This document shows, piece by piece, positions 51,265-63,174 of a stretch of 64,000 nt of DNA. Under the pieces are notes generated by a model. That model did no database searches and was not told the DNA's origin. It saw only the letters and a program-made list of their open reading frames with translations. The stretch's first letter is position 1, and every line of letters begins with the position of its first letter. The DNA is from Paramecium sonneborni. Its lineage: Eukaryota > Ciliophora > Oligohymenophorea > Peniculida > Parameciidae. The position numbers were made by a program, and so were the translations under genes. Where the stretch lies: NCBI GenBank assembly GCA_905182985.1, contig CAJJDN010000035.1, positions 459,157 to 523,156 of the forward strand, given 5' to 3'.

Positions 51265-51539
51265 ATGGGATGCACCGTATAAAAATAAAAGAATAAGATG
51301 CCAACTCTTGGATTATCAGTATAAATATTTAAAATAAAACATAGATCTAAGAAACAGAAATACGTTGTAAAGAATAGCCATTAACTCCAGAAACAGTGGA
51401 AATGTCTAGTCCACGATAATAAAATATTATTATTATAAAAAAACTGATTGCTTCATCAAGTTTGAGTGTTGATCAAATGATTAAACCATCTTTAAAAAAA
51501 AGTTCACTTTCTACTTTAAGTAGGAGTAGAAGATCATGA
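51265..51539 (+). CDS. Small Ser-rich protein with possible N-myristoylation site
   Basis: 82 aa, ATG 51265 to TGA 51537-51539, one 26-nt intron (GTATAAATAT...AACATAG). The N-terminus MGCTVQKQKNK has Gly2 and Cys3, the pattern of myristoylated and palmitoylated proteins, with following Lys residues. The remainder is Ser/Lys/Arg-rich (LKKSSLSTLSRSRRS at the end). A palmitoyltransferase gene occurs in the same window, though nothing ties the two. No known family. The intron being required for frame supports a real gene. Confidence 0.65.
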
Positions 51540-51802
51540 CCAAATTGATTATAAGGTTGTATATTGTTTATATACGAATTTAATATTAATATTATATTTT
51601 GTCATGGATAAGTCAAGTTTTGTTGTTAAAAACTGAGAAAAAGATTTAGAAAAATAATTGATGGACAAAGGAAGCATTTATATTTATGAATAGGTACATT
51701 CTAGATTTATATTAAATAATATTTCTTATTATCGCCTTTACAAAATAAATTATGTAATAAATTTACAAGTATTTAAAATCATATATCAGATAAGAAATAT
51801 TA

Positions 51803-53306
51803 ATGATAAAATTATTGAAGTAATTTTAATTAATAAGGAGAACTTAAAAAATAAATTTAATAACTTGTTTTCCTTTTACAAGTAGCTATAAATAGGAAGC
51901 AAATGTTGTTTTATGTGAGGCTTTAAATGCATTATATGAAGAGAATTCTAGAAATAATAAATTAGATATATTATCCTTATATTATTCTAAAATTTGGGAG
52001 GGTAGATTAGGATTAGTTGAAAATAAGATTTTGTTTTGTTAATTTTTAGAAAATTCAAATTAAATATTGCGTAAAGAATTTGCAATAGATAAAATTGAAA
52101 AGGATGACAATATTAGAATTAATAAAACATAATAAATATTTCATGTTTTTAATACTATTACTGAACTATAAATAATTAGATGGGAAGGAATTTAAGATTT
52201 ATTTTAATGGATAAGAAATGAAAGTACATACTAATTATTTGAGAGAACAAATAAATTGCATATTTATCTAAAATTCATAAATTTATTATATGTTAATTAA
52301 TATGACATATTAGAATTTCATAATAAGATAGAAAATACTATATTTAAATTTAAAAAAGTTACTCCAGAATTTGCAGATGAAAGATTAGAATATTATAAAG
52401 CAATAAATATGCTTAGATAATTTGATAGGATTGAGAAAGCTCATTTGAAAATGACTATATTAGAATTAAGTAAATTAGAGAACAGATAAATAGGATATTC
52501 ACTTGAATAATTAGATATATTAACATAATATATCAATTTAGTATGTGAAGTATTTTTTGCAAATCTTTTATAAAAAAGAGATATTTTTAATGTTATTTAA
52601 GAAGATTAAGAGGAAGAAGAAGAAGAAGAAGAAAATTAGGATTTAGATGATTATACTTTACTTGACCCATTAAATAGATTGATAAGACTATTTTTATAAT
52701 AAGATGCTTTCTATTATAAAAGATCAATATCAAGTTATAGAGATAAATTAGTTTAGAAAGAAGGATATTTAGATTTAGTAGATCCAGTTAAATGGAGATA
52801 ACTTATGTCTGTATCTAAAGGTTTATGGGTATTGACTGATGATAATAAACATGATAGATCTTGTATTGATCTTTTTGAAAATGCTATATTTAGAAAATTA
52901 GAAACAGATACTGCATCTATTACTGATGGAATATAAATTATCAATTATATTTAAGATATTTAAGAAATGAAAGTTGGCCATTAATTTTTAGTAAATGATC
53001 AAATTATTATAGATTATGAAATCAATATGTGATTAAATAAATAATTAAGAATTGTAGGATTTATCAATTACTAGATAGAATCTAACCAATTTATTACATT
53101 AAATGTTGACTCTAGAAAGAAAAGCTGAAGAATTTGAATTGGCTTTTATTTAACCAGCATTACATAAATTAGAAACCTGGATTAAATAATCTAAATTTGA
53201 TTCAGAATTTAAAATGTGTGATTGGTATGATCTAAATTTAGTAATTAAAAAACATTAATACACTGAATTAGAAGAATATGTGAATAAAAAATTAGAGTAA
53301 TCATGA
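51803..53306 (+). CDS. Hypothetical helical protein
   Basis: 493 aa, ATG 51803 to TGA 53304-53306, one 22-nt intron (GTAAATGATC...TTATAG) near 52995. The product is mostly alpha-helical with many Leu, Glu and Tyr (ALNALYEENSRNNKLDILSL, FADERLEYYKAINMLRQFDR, DLVDPVKWRQLMSVSKGLWV, LHKLETWIKQSKFDSEFKMC), plus a run of Glu (EDQEEEEEEEEN). No membrane span and no motif of a known family. Start chosen as the first ATG in frame. It lies ~60 bases upstream of the SDA1-like gene on the same strand. Confidence 0.7.
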
Positions 53307-53366
53307 AAATTTATTAAAATATATATATATAATAATAAAACCATTCATAATTTAATAAATTTAATT

Positions 53367-55283
53367 ATGAGCTAATATACTAAAATATTTCAAATAAATC
53401 TAAAGAATTTAAAGAAGAATTTAGATAACTCTTAGAACAAATTGTAGCACTATAACTTAAAATTTAAAGCTCCTTATGTCAAAGAAGTCTTAAATGTTAT
53501 TAAATTATATAAACAATTATTATTTTAATCATTTTATTTAGTAATATGAATTGGTTAAATCTAATCCAGGTTAAAGTAATGGTAATTTTAGTATTTTTGC
53601 TTTATTTTTATCAAAAATAGCTGTTTATTATAAGACAAATTTAAAATTTTATATTGAAGATTTAATGGAACTAATAAATCTTATCGAATGATTGTCTTTT
53701 TTTTGAAATTGTTTAATTGTTAAGATAAGGATTTAAGCAGAATTATTTTTAGATTAATTATTAAAGATATTAAATAATTTAATAAGAAACATCAAAATGA
53801 AATATTAAATAAATAAATTTAAGTATTGAAATCATAGGTAAATAGAAAATATAGCAAAAAGAGCATTATAAATAATGATTGAATTATATCAAAAAGAATA
53901 TTTGGAAAGACAATAAATATATAAATATTATTGTAAAGGATGCTTTAACTAAAATTATAATATAAAAAATGTTATTTTTTAATAGAAACAACTGAAACAA
54001 ATGTTGAAATAGAATCATCAGAAGATGAAGCAGATATATATTTAAAAGAAAGGAAAAAATAAATGCGTTAAACAAACTAAGGCAAGAGAACATAGAGTGG
54101 AAAGGGACAAGAAAATGGGAGATAAAAAATAAAGGAAAAAATTATAAAAACTTAAGAGGAGTGGAGGATTCTTTGCTTTGGATTAAATATATTCACCTTA
54201 AGATTGAAAGAAAGATTATTTGAGAATCTTAAAAAAATAAAAATGAAAGATTTTCAGTTAAATTAGCAATGATGCATCTTATATCTAGATTGATTCATAG
54301 ACATAAATTACTTTTAATACTTTTTTGTACTTATATTTAAAAGAATTTATATTCAAATAGTTAAGGATATAGCAAAATTATTTTCTTATTTAGCAGAATC
54401 TATAAATGATTAAATTTCAAAAGAAGATTTATAACCAACAATTAGACATTAAATTAATTAATTTATTAATGATAGATGTTAAGAATTAACATTAACAATG
54501 TGTTTAAGAGTAATATATGAAATATAATATAAACATCCAAAGATTTTAGATAAAGATAATATAACATATTTAATTTCATTATAAAAAATATAAAAATAGA
54601 AATGTAAGTTAAGCAGAAAGAAAGAAACTGAAATTGAATAAAAAATTGAAAATATTGAAGAAGATGAAGATGATTAAGATCAATATGAAGATTATATAGA
54701 TGAAGATGATATTTCAGAAATAAGTAATGATAGTGTAAAATCATAAGATAATTAAGATGAAGAATGGGAAGATGATGATGATATAGAAGATTAGGATATT
54801 GATAATATTAAACCTGATAGTAAAATCACAAAACAATTAAATAAAAAGAGAAGATAATCATTATCAGATTTTGATGAAGATTCTGTTTAAGAATATTATT
54901 AAGAAGAAAGTTAGATATCAGAAGAAAATCCACATCGTTATCGTTATGTAAGAGAGGAAGATATTATGAGATATAGAAAAACTAAATCAGAATACAATCA
55001 TCAAAAATTAGAAGAATTAAAGAATGAAACTAAAGAAAAATGGTATTTCTATTTTCTAAATCTAGCTATCAAGGTCCAAATAAAAAAAAATCAGAATTAG
55101 CATCTACTTCAAATAATGAATAATTAAAAAATAAACCATTATAAATGATGAGAGCTAAAAAAGTATAATAAAAAAATAAAGAATCAAGAAAAAAAAGCAA
55201 AATTAAAGACTTAAAAAATAAAATAAGATCATGTTAGAAGTAGAAAATAACCTTAAAGAATTAAGAAGTAACAAATTAAATGA
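53367..55283 (+). CDS. SDA1: SDA1-like 60S ribosome biogenesis protein
   Basis: Plus-strand gene with several small introns not all fixed. The N-terminal part contains FKAPYVKEVLNVIKLYKQLL and a heat-repeat-like helical region; the middle has a KERKK acidic/basic linker; the SDA1 core reads GGFFALDQIYSPQDQKEDYL then VKLAMMHLISRLIHRHKLLL, close to the family's LIHDPQDFAEKL and LMNLISRLVG... motifs. A long Glu/Asp-rich region and a Lys-rich C-terminus follow, as in SDA1. SDA1 is a nuclear factor for 60S subunit export and actin-linked growth in yeast. The 3' end is uncertain; TGA at 55281-55283 is one of several possibilities. Confidence 0.72.
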
Positions 55284-56020
55284 TTTTATGTGTATTATAT
55301 ATTTATATACAAAATCTCATTAAATCAATTCATTATTATAAATAATCTAAAAAAAAGACAGATATTTAGAATTCAAATCGGAAAATAATAAAATGATATT
55401 TAGATCAAATTCATTCAATTGGTAAACAAATATTATTCAATCAATTCATAATTAAATTAATTTCTATCCTATATTTTTTCAAATTATAATATATATAAAA
55501 CTGCTATGCAAATATAAATTATTATTATAAAATTATTTAAAAAAAATAGACTTATATATTGAAAGAAAATCTTTCTTTCTATGTGTAATTGGCTTAAAAA
55601 GATATTTTTCTACTTTGTAAATTTATGAAGAAAATGAGAACAATTACATATTTGATCATAAATTCATTAAATTATTCCATAAAATTATAATTATAAATAA
55701 ATAACTTTATACTTTATCAATAATTTGCCTTATTTAGGAACATAAACTAATTTAAAAATGTATGTAGGCTTATGTTAAATATAGTCTTAGATCAACTATT
55801 TGATGTAACTTATATATAAATTTTAGATCATATATGAGAATAGGGATATAAATTGTTAATTAATATAAGTATGATATACTCATCATACTTATTAGAAAAG
55901 TTGATTTATCAAAATATTTTCATATTTATCTTATTTTAAATTAACGATTATATGTGTTAATAATATTTAATAAATCCTTGATTATTGAATTTATTAACAA
56001 AAAAACAATAAAGAAAATAG
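55284..56020. other. Intergenic, nothing recognised
   Basis: About 740 AT-rich bases; part could still belong to the uncertain 3' end of the SDA1-like gene. No RNA gene seen. Confidence 0.5.
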
Positions 56021-56454
56021 ATGATTCTTGATTCATGTATTTTAGGTGATGTTTATTTAGAATGTAAATTAATTTGTATGGATAAACAGAAATTAAATGC
56101 TTATTTAAAATAATTTAATGTATTGTGAATATGTTTTAGAATATCTCTGATGAATGATAATATTATTATAATTAAAAAAGGAATGTTAAAATGTTTGTGT
56201 ATATATATAGTGAAATAAGAATTAATGAATCTAAAAAAGTTAAAGAGATTAATGGAACATAAGAAGAATAGAAATAAATAAAAAAATATTTAAGATTTAA
56301 TGAATAGTTTAAGAATAAATCTTAGATGATTTATGAAATTTTAGATGATGATTGTTATACTAGTGTTTTTAATTAATAATATAATAAATATTACAGATTG
56401 ATTGATTGCGATTACATGTTTATAATAATTTATCAAAATATTTCTTAATTATGA
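56021..56454 (+). CDS. Hypothetical small protein, model uncertain
   Basis: ATG 56021 opens MILDSCILGDVYLECKLICM; a second protein-like frame from ATG ~56191 reads MFVYIYSEIRINESKKVKEI and ends LIDCDYMFIIIYQNISQL at TGA 56452-56454. A 20-nt intron (GTATTGTGAATATGTTTTAG) is possible but does not by itself join the two frames. Ends five bases before the PTEN start. No family recognised. Confidence 0.4.
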
Positions 56455-56459
56455 AAAAA

Positions 56460-57885
56460 ATGGAACCAAAATAATTAGATTAGTCTTCTTCATTAAATTG
56501 CATGTTTAGTGAAGACGAATTAGAAAATATGGATGAAATTTTGGTAATGAATAGAATTGAGATGTTTAATATAGTCTTAGACAGATAGTCCAATAAAATG
56601 TCCTCCCATTAGTGAGGTTACCGAAGATAATTCTAGTTCAATGGCATCTGAAGATTAAGGTGAATATAATAGAATACATAATTAGATCAACAATAAAGAA
56701 TTAATTAAAGACATAAGAATACTGTATAATTAGTATTAGATGTTAACATGGTAAATGAATAGATTTAAAAAAATGCTCGAAAAGCCCATTCTAAGGAATT
56801 TTTGAAAGAATTAGTTTCAAAACAAAAAAACAGATTTTAATTAGATGGATTTAATTTAGATTTAACATGTATTAAATCTTAATTATAAATGATATTACAC
56901 CATAAATAATAGCAATGGGATATCCAGCAGATAATTTTGAGTCATTATATAGAAATTCATTAGATGAAGTTTAGAGATTTTTGAATTCTCGACATCCTGA
57001 AAAATACAAAGTTTTTAATTTGTAATAAAGATAAATTAAATAATAAGGTGTTCAGAAAGATAATATCGTCACGATTTATTTTATAAGGTAGTAGAATTTC
57101 CATTTGAAGATCATTAACCTCCACCTTTTTAAATAATATTACCATTTTGTTTAACAGTTTAGAAATGGTTAAAAAAATAAGATAGAGTAATAGCAGTTCA
57201 TTGTAAAGCAGGTAAAGGAAGAACAGGAACTATGATAAGTTGTTATTTATTATTTTCTAAATAATATGATTCATCAAAAGATGCTTTAAAATATTATGCA
57301 ATGATTAGAACATAAAATTAAGAAGGAGTAACAATACCAAGTTAAGCAAGATATGTTGAGTATTTTAATATTGCATTAAAAATGAATTTATTATATGTAC
57401 CACCAAGAACAGTTGAATTGATAGAAGTTAGGTTAGTTGGATTACCAAATTTTGGTATATTTGGTGGATGCAGTATAATTTATTTAATTTATCTTAGAAC
57501 CTTTTATTAGAATATAAAATGAAAATAAATAGTTAATATAATAACCAACAATATTAATTAATTAAGATTAATCAAAATAATAATATAGTGCTATTTTCAA
57601 ATTTTAAGGAGTTTATTTAAGTGGAGATGTTGTAGTCTAATTTTTTCATAAATCAATAGTTTTGTAAATTTTAAATTAAATGAGATAAGAGAAGAGAAAA
57701 TGTTTTAAGCGTGGCTTCATACTTCATTTGTATTGATGAGTCCATAATTATAAATGTTTAATAGACATGAATTAGATGGAGTTAACAAAGATAAATAATT
57801 TAAGAAATTTCCAATTAATTTATGTCTAGAAATACTTTTTGATAAAGTTGTAGCAATTCGTAGAAGATCAGATTGTATAAAATGA
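56460..57885 (+). CDS. PTEN: PTEN-type phosphoinositide phosphatase, frame lesions
   Basis: Starts MEPKQLDQSSSLNCMFSEDE. Phosphatase domain: LVSKQKNRFQLDGFNLDLT, then ITPQIIAMGYPADNFESLYR, FNLCSERQYRHDLFYKVVEF with PFEDHQPP, and the P-loop VIAVHCKAGKGRTGTMISCY (intact HCKAGKGRTG). A C2 domain follows (PPRTVELIEVRLVGLPNFGI, VYLSGDVVVQFFHKS, EKMFQAWLHTSF, ELDGVNKDKQFKKF). Introns: 31, 26, 26 (AAG end) and 25 nt. Two breaks: at 56870-56897 a 23-base AT-rich insertion with TATTA direct repeats falls between Thr-Cys-Ile and Thr-Pro-Gln, and at ~57650 one base seems missing. Removing 23 and adding one gives exactly 431 codons. PTEN removes the 3-phosphate of PIP3. Confidence 0.85.
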
Positions 57886-57902
57886 AAAATTAATACTAAT
57901 TT

Positions 57903-58433
57903 TCATTCTAAAAATAATTTCTCATATTCTAATCTATAGTTTTTATTGAGTGAAATGCTTTCATTATCATCATCATTTTCATTTTATATTTATAATTTCT
58001 AAGATCCATTAAAATTATCAAAATAAAAACATAGTTTCCTTTTCTATTACCTAAATTCCTTTTCAAAAATATCAACTCTAAGAAATGAAACCTTGGTATG
58101 TTGAATATCTTCATGTGATTATTTCAATATTATTTCGTAATTCCTTATGATGAATGAACAAATATGTAACTTATCATAAAAAAATAGTAATTTACTACTA
58201 TGTCTAATTCAATTTTATCTGTTGATGTTTCTATCAATGGTTTAGGTTTCTTTAACTTAAAATTTTAAGTATTAATAGCCATAAATTCTATTTAAGTTAT
58301 ATTTGGATTATGCTTGATATCATCCCATATAACATACTTTTCTATATTTTTTGATTTTCTAAAGAATAGTACTATACCACTTATTATAGCTGGTGATGAT
58401 GTATCATCTAAAGCTACTGCTATATTAGACATT
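57903..58433 (-). CDS. Hypothetical protein
   Basis: 159 aa, ATG 58433 to TGA 57903, two introns (GTGGTATAGT...CTTTAG 22 nt; GTAGTAAATT...GATAAG 29 nt). Composition is balanced: ALDDTSSPAIIRKSKNIEKY, VIWDDIKHNPNITQIEFMAI, SFIIRNYEIILKQSHEDIQH, VDIFEKEFRQQKRKLCFYFD, acidic tail. It looks like a compact alpha/beta protein but no family was recognised. Converges on PTEN with 17 bases between stops. Confidence 0.7.
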
Positions 58434-58522
58434 CTAATTATCAAAAAATATTAAAAGGGGACATAACTAAAAGAGTAATCCAATGCTTTTATAATGGTTT
58501 TTCAAAGTTAGATTTATAAATG

Positions 58523-59927
58523 TCACCTTTTTTCAATATTATATTTCAAAAGCCTCAATTTTCTTTAATCCCAAAGTTAGATACATTGAAATTTTTCAGG
58601 ATCAAGTATATTAATATCAGATTTATCTATAGCTTCCAGTAAAATCACAATACAATTATTTAATATAATCAATATTATCTTTCTAATTTTCATTTTCATA
58701 GATATAACTGACAATGCTAATAAATTAACAATAGCAATTTCATTGACAGCCTCTCGTATACTTTAATATAATTTTATGCTCCCTTTAAATTTTTTCCTTT
58801 TTTATTATTATCTTTTCTCAATTATTTGAGCATATGATACAATTTTCCTTTTTTATGGTTTTTCGTAATGCATCATCTATCATTTGTCTAATGTTTAATG
58901 ATATTTGATATATAGTTATAGTATTAAAATATTATTTAATTTCTCCATTATATGGTCTAACTTAAGAATCGATAATGAATTATTCTTCATTAATTTGGAC
59001 TATCCTTCTAAATCCATATTATAAAAATTTTGAATGATTTCAAGATATGCCTTTTTTGGATTTAAATTGTAATTTATTCTATATTCATTTAATTTTTACA
59101 TCCATAATTATATTTTTTTTAATATTTCCAAAGGTGGAGCATTACCTAATCTATTTAAGTTTGAAAATCTAATCCTTTTTTTTATAATTCTTAATAAAAT
59201 GCTTTTCATTAAATTCTTTCCTAATATTCATTTAATTCAATTTTTTAGAATTTACTTAGCGTAATTTATTGGATGTAATCTCTTTATCTTTATTCTTCTT
59301 CTCTATCACCTAAGATTAAATAAGATAATAAAATCTTATCTCTTTCACTAATTAATTATATGGTATGCCTTTTGTATTTAATTTATTTTTTAGAATTTAT
59401 ATCCTTCTTTTCTGCTACTTCTCTTATAGCTTTTAATTCTAATTATTATTTTGTATATCTTCATTTTTCTTTTTTTATACTTCAATAAGCTTTTCCATCT
59501 CAATCTTGTTTCTTACTATTTTCTCTACATCAATTTCTTATACTAATAAAAATTATTCTTTTAATTTATCAACTTCATATTTATAAATCTTAGTCTATTC
59601 TTCTAATTAAGCTATCATTCTTAATATTCATAAAAATATAGTTATAATATTAAGTCCTCTAACTTTGTTACTCATTGATCTATTCTACCTCTAATTTTTA
59701 TAATTTTCTTTCTAAATAACATATTCTTAATATACTGCTTAATATACTATCATTATCTCTTTAAATTATAGCTCTCATTAATTGATCTTATTAAACATTT
59801 AATTCCTCTTCTTAGGAACTTAAAATAATTACTATTTTATAACTTTCTATATTTCTCTTTCTTTCTAATTTGAAAATATTAATAAAGCTGCATCTGTAAG
59901 CATTAATGAAGACCTTTTTCTAGACAT
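58523..59927 (-). CDS. Coiled-coil protein
   Basis: ATG 59927 (MSRKRSSLMLTDAALLIFSN) to TGA 58523, with several small introns not all fixed. Long Gln/Glu/Lys-rich coiled coil (EEELNVQQDQLMRAIIQRDN, YKYEVDKLKEQFLLVQEIDV, EKIVRNKIEMEKLIEVQKKK) then a more globular C-terminal part (VRPYNGEIKQYFN, NIRQMIDDALRKTIKKENCI, DPEKFQCIQLWDQRKLRLLK). No named family. Head-to-tail with the hypothetical gene downstream (~90 bases). Confidence 0.6.
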
Positions 59928-60717
59928 TATTTTTATTGCTCTATTTAATTATAAATATACTATACATTTCCATATTTATATTTATATTAATCAATCTTAA
60001 AATCAATTACTTATTCATCTCTATTATATCATATCCGAATTTTTTAACTATTCACTCCCTCTTATTTTAACTATAATTAAATTCAATATTTATATAATAT
60101 TTATTATTTTCAATATTAATCAGAATATCTTTTATCCATAATTATCTACTTCATCTTTTCTTTTTAAATATCTAATTACATCCAAGACTTAATACTCTTA
60201 AAAATTCTTACATTATTCAAAATATTATTTAGTTCTTGACATTACTTACTCCATTTTAATTGTTACATTATTAATAATTATATAGTATTTTGGTAAATTT
60301 CTGTTTGCACAGCAATTTTTGATTTCTTTTTTAACTTAATCTCCAATAATAATTTCTTTTTATTTTATTTTAGGTATTAGGCCTTTTTTGTTGCATACAT
60401 TTCCTGTCGAATTGATCCTTTTAATTTTATCATTTAAATTTTAGACTCTTGCAATTTTTTGTATTGTTTGGAAATTTTCGAACTTACAACATGTTTGAAG
60501 AATAATTTTTTGGAAAATAATATTAATATTTTAATACTCAATTTTTAACTTGTAAATTCCAATACTAATTTAATTAATAACTATATTAAGTGCCAAAATC
60601 TATAAAACTAATAGTCTTTACCTTAAAAATAGTTTATCTTTTTATAATATTGATAAGATATCGAATAAAAATTTGCTTTCTTTTATAAATAATAATAAAT
60701 AAATTTTATTCTTTCTA
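59928..60717. other. Intergenic, nothing recognised
   Basis: About 790 AT-rich bases between diverging genes. No conserved frame or RNA element seen. Confidence 0.55.
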
Positions 60718-62824
60718 ATGATATAAATTCCTTATGCTAATCAACAGGTTTCATAGATTAAAATTGCTGAAAGTTAAATTACAAATATTGACAAGAATAT
60801 TATAAGAGTATTGCAATTATTTTCTATCACTGGGCAATTAGACATGGATATTGAAAATATAAGTAATTGAAATCATAATTTTAGGACTTGAATTATCAGA
60901 AAACTCTCATTTTTATCCAGAAGCCTTATTTACTTATCTCAAAAGTTACACTCCAATTGCAAATCAAAATCAAAATCAATAACAATAAAAATTTTTCGAT
61001 TTCTCAGTAAATTATTATATCTATTTAGGATCTATAATCTTCATCCCCTTTGGTAATCAATATAATTAATAGTTCAAAAGATGGAATTATCAAATTTGAA
61101 AACTTAATTTCCTTTTTGAATGATTTCTTATAATCTTCAATCAATATTAATCAAATTTAGAGCATAGAAAGAATATATCATGTTAATTAATTTGCATTTT
61201 AACAAGATTAAGCACTTGATTCCATTAATAATGAATATCCTTTACCATAAGATGTCACTTCAATTTCTAATAAAAAATAACCTAAAGTTTAAGGTACTAC
61301 AAAGATTCCATTCGCTAAATTAGAAAGCTTAGAAAAGGTAAATTCTGGAGAAGGATTTAATTACTCAACTTTCAAAAAATTAATACTATCATAGTCAATT
61401 CCTCTTGCTAAATAAAAAGCTTAAAAGAGAAAATTAATTTATGAAACCAATTAATAGTAAAATGTTCATATTAATGTTTTAAAATAATTCGCTAAATTGT
61501 TATAATAAGAATTAGATTTATAAAATAAATCTGAATAAATTAGATTGCAATTAAATACTGATAAGGCATTTAATCATGTTGCTATGTTTAATATTTTGGA
61601 TGTTCATGGTAATGGGGAAATCCAATATAACTTTATAGAATAATTAATGAATAAAGCTCAAATTCCATTTAAACCATAAATTTTTAAAGCTTTAGTTAGA
61701 AGGGTTAATTTATAGAGTAATAGTAATTCTCTATCTGAGTGTGTGATATTTGAAGGTTTTCGTTTATTGACAACAGTTTAAAATCCATACTTCAAAATTC
61801 CAAAACCAGAAATTGAAGCTTTACCTTCGAATATTGAATATTCAAGAATTTTAGGTGCAGAAGTTAGTGGTCAAAGCTCTTAACAATTATCAATTTCAAG
61901 AATTCCTGATAAACTCAAAAATTCAACTCAAAATTATAGATCCAAGCCAGTAATCCCTTTGTATTATAGTACAAACCCATATGTTAATGAAACATTAAAA
62001 AAATAAAGCAAAATTGAAGAAAGCAAAAAATAAAATTATGATAGTATATAAAATGATTATGTAATTACTAATTTATAAAGTAGATTGTCTATGGAACAAA
62101 GAGAGAATGGGAAGAATTGTAACATTCAATGAATTCAGGTGTGTTGATTGACACTTAATCATTAAAATCTTAAATTTAAAGAATTTAAAACTCATAAATT
62201 AATTACTCATAAACTTAATTAAATAGTAAAGCTCATGCTTAAACAGATAAAAATGAGATTTAATTAATACAATAATAAGCTTTAGAAGAAGATCTTGATA
62301 GAAGACGAAATGAAGAATTGTCTAAATAATTATAATAAGCCATAAATGCCAATACAAAAGGATATTATTCAAATCTAATCAAAATTGAAAAAGAAAAAAA
62401 AGAAACTGAAGATATCAATTAATATGTCATTTAAGCACCTTGGTATCAAAATGATATGAAAATCAATAAAAATGTCAATCTTATAAAATAACAATAAGAA
62501 TAAATTCATAAATTTTCAGGTTTCAAATAACCAAACACTGTAATAAATCAAACTTAATAAAATGATTCATCAAGATTACCCCCTAAAGCTCCAAAAAAGG
62601 AAGTCATTCAATCTAATGTTTAACCCTTATAATAATAACAAAATAATAATTAATAATAATCTGCTCAATCTTAAATTATACCAGACCAAGATGTTTCTCC
62701 AATTAAATCAAGAATTTTTTCATAATAAAAATAAAATCCACTTATATATTAAGACAATTTTCAATAAAAAATTATGGATTATAAATGTGATATCCCAATT
62801 AGACAATTTGATTATTAAAACTGA
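60718..62824 (+). CDS. EF-hand-like, Gln-rich protein
   Basis: About 680 aa, ATG 60718 to TGA 62822-62824, two clear introns (GTAATTGAAA...TTTTAG and GTAAATTATT...ATTTAG, 22 nt each). Near 62110 either a 20-nt intron with CAG end (GTAACATTCAATGAATTCAG) or a two-base slip in an AG repeat keeps the frame. Two degenerate EF-hand-like units occur (INSSKDGIIKFENLISFLND; FNILDVHGNGEIQYNFIEQL); key acidic ligands are partly missing, so calcium binding is doubtful. The C-terminal third is Gln/Asn-rich with Pro motifs. A cytoskeletal or ciliary role is plausible for such proteins but unsupported here. Confidence 0.7.
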
Positions 62825-62971
62825 AATATTTTATTTTTCTGGCTAATTTTTTTTTATAATATTCTATAATAAGGTATTCAACTATTTATTTATTTTTAAT
62901 TGTATTTAAAACATTTTATTTTAATAATTATTTTATTAAATTGATTCTAAACAAAAAATGGTATTAATTTG

Positions 62972-63174
62972 ATGTATAATTAGGATGGAGAAGATGAAAT
63001 GTAGAAATAAGCAAGGTTAATGGCTGAGAAATATAAAGATGGGCCTAAAAAGAAAGGAGCATTAGTGAAAAAAACTTAAGAAGTATTTCTTTAATATTTA
63101 CATATTAGAGAACATAATTTGATTCAGCTACACATGAAATGCAAAAATAAGCATAACAGCATCCTCCTAAATGA
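62972..63174 (+). CDS. Small endosulfine-like protein (tentative)
   Basis: 58 aa, ATG 62972 to TGA 63172-63174, one 26-nt intron at 63083-63108. The sequence reads QARLMAEKYKDGPKKKGALV, then KKTQERTQFDSATHEMQKQA. The spacing of L-x-x-KY, GP, L-x-K, Q-x-R and Phe-Asp-Ser followed by a Met recalls the endosulfine/ARPP-19/Igo core, whose Ser in FDSGDY is phosphorylated by Greatwall-type kinases. Here Gly-Asp-Tyr is replaced by Ala-Thr-His, so the match is partial. Shorter than usual endosulfines. If right, phosphorylation would turn it into a PP2A inhibitor. Alternative: an unrelated small basic protein. Confidence 0.6.
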
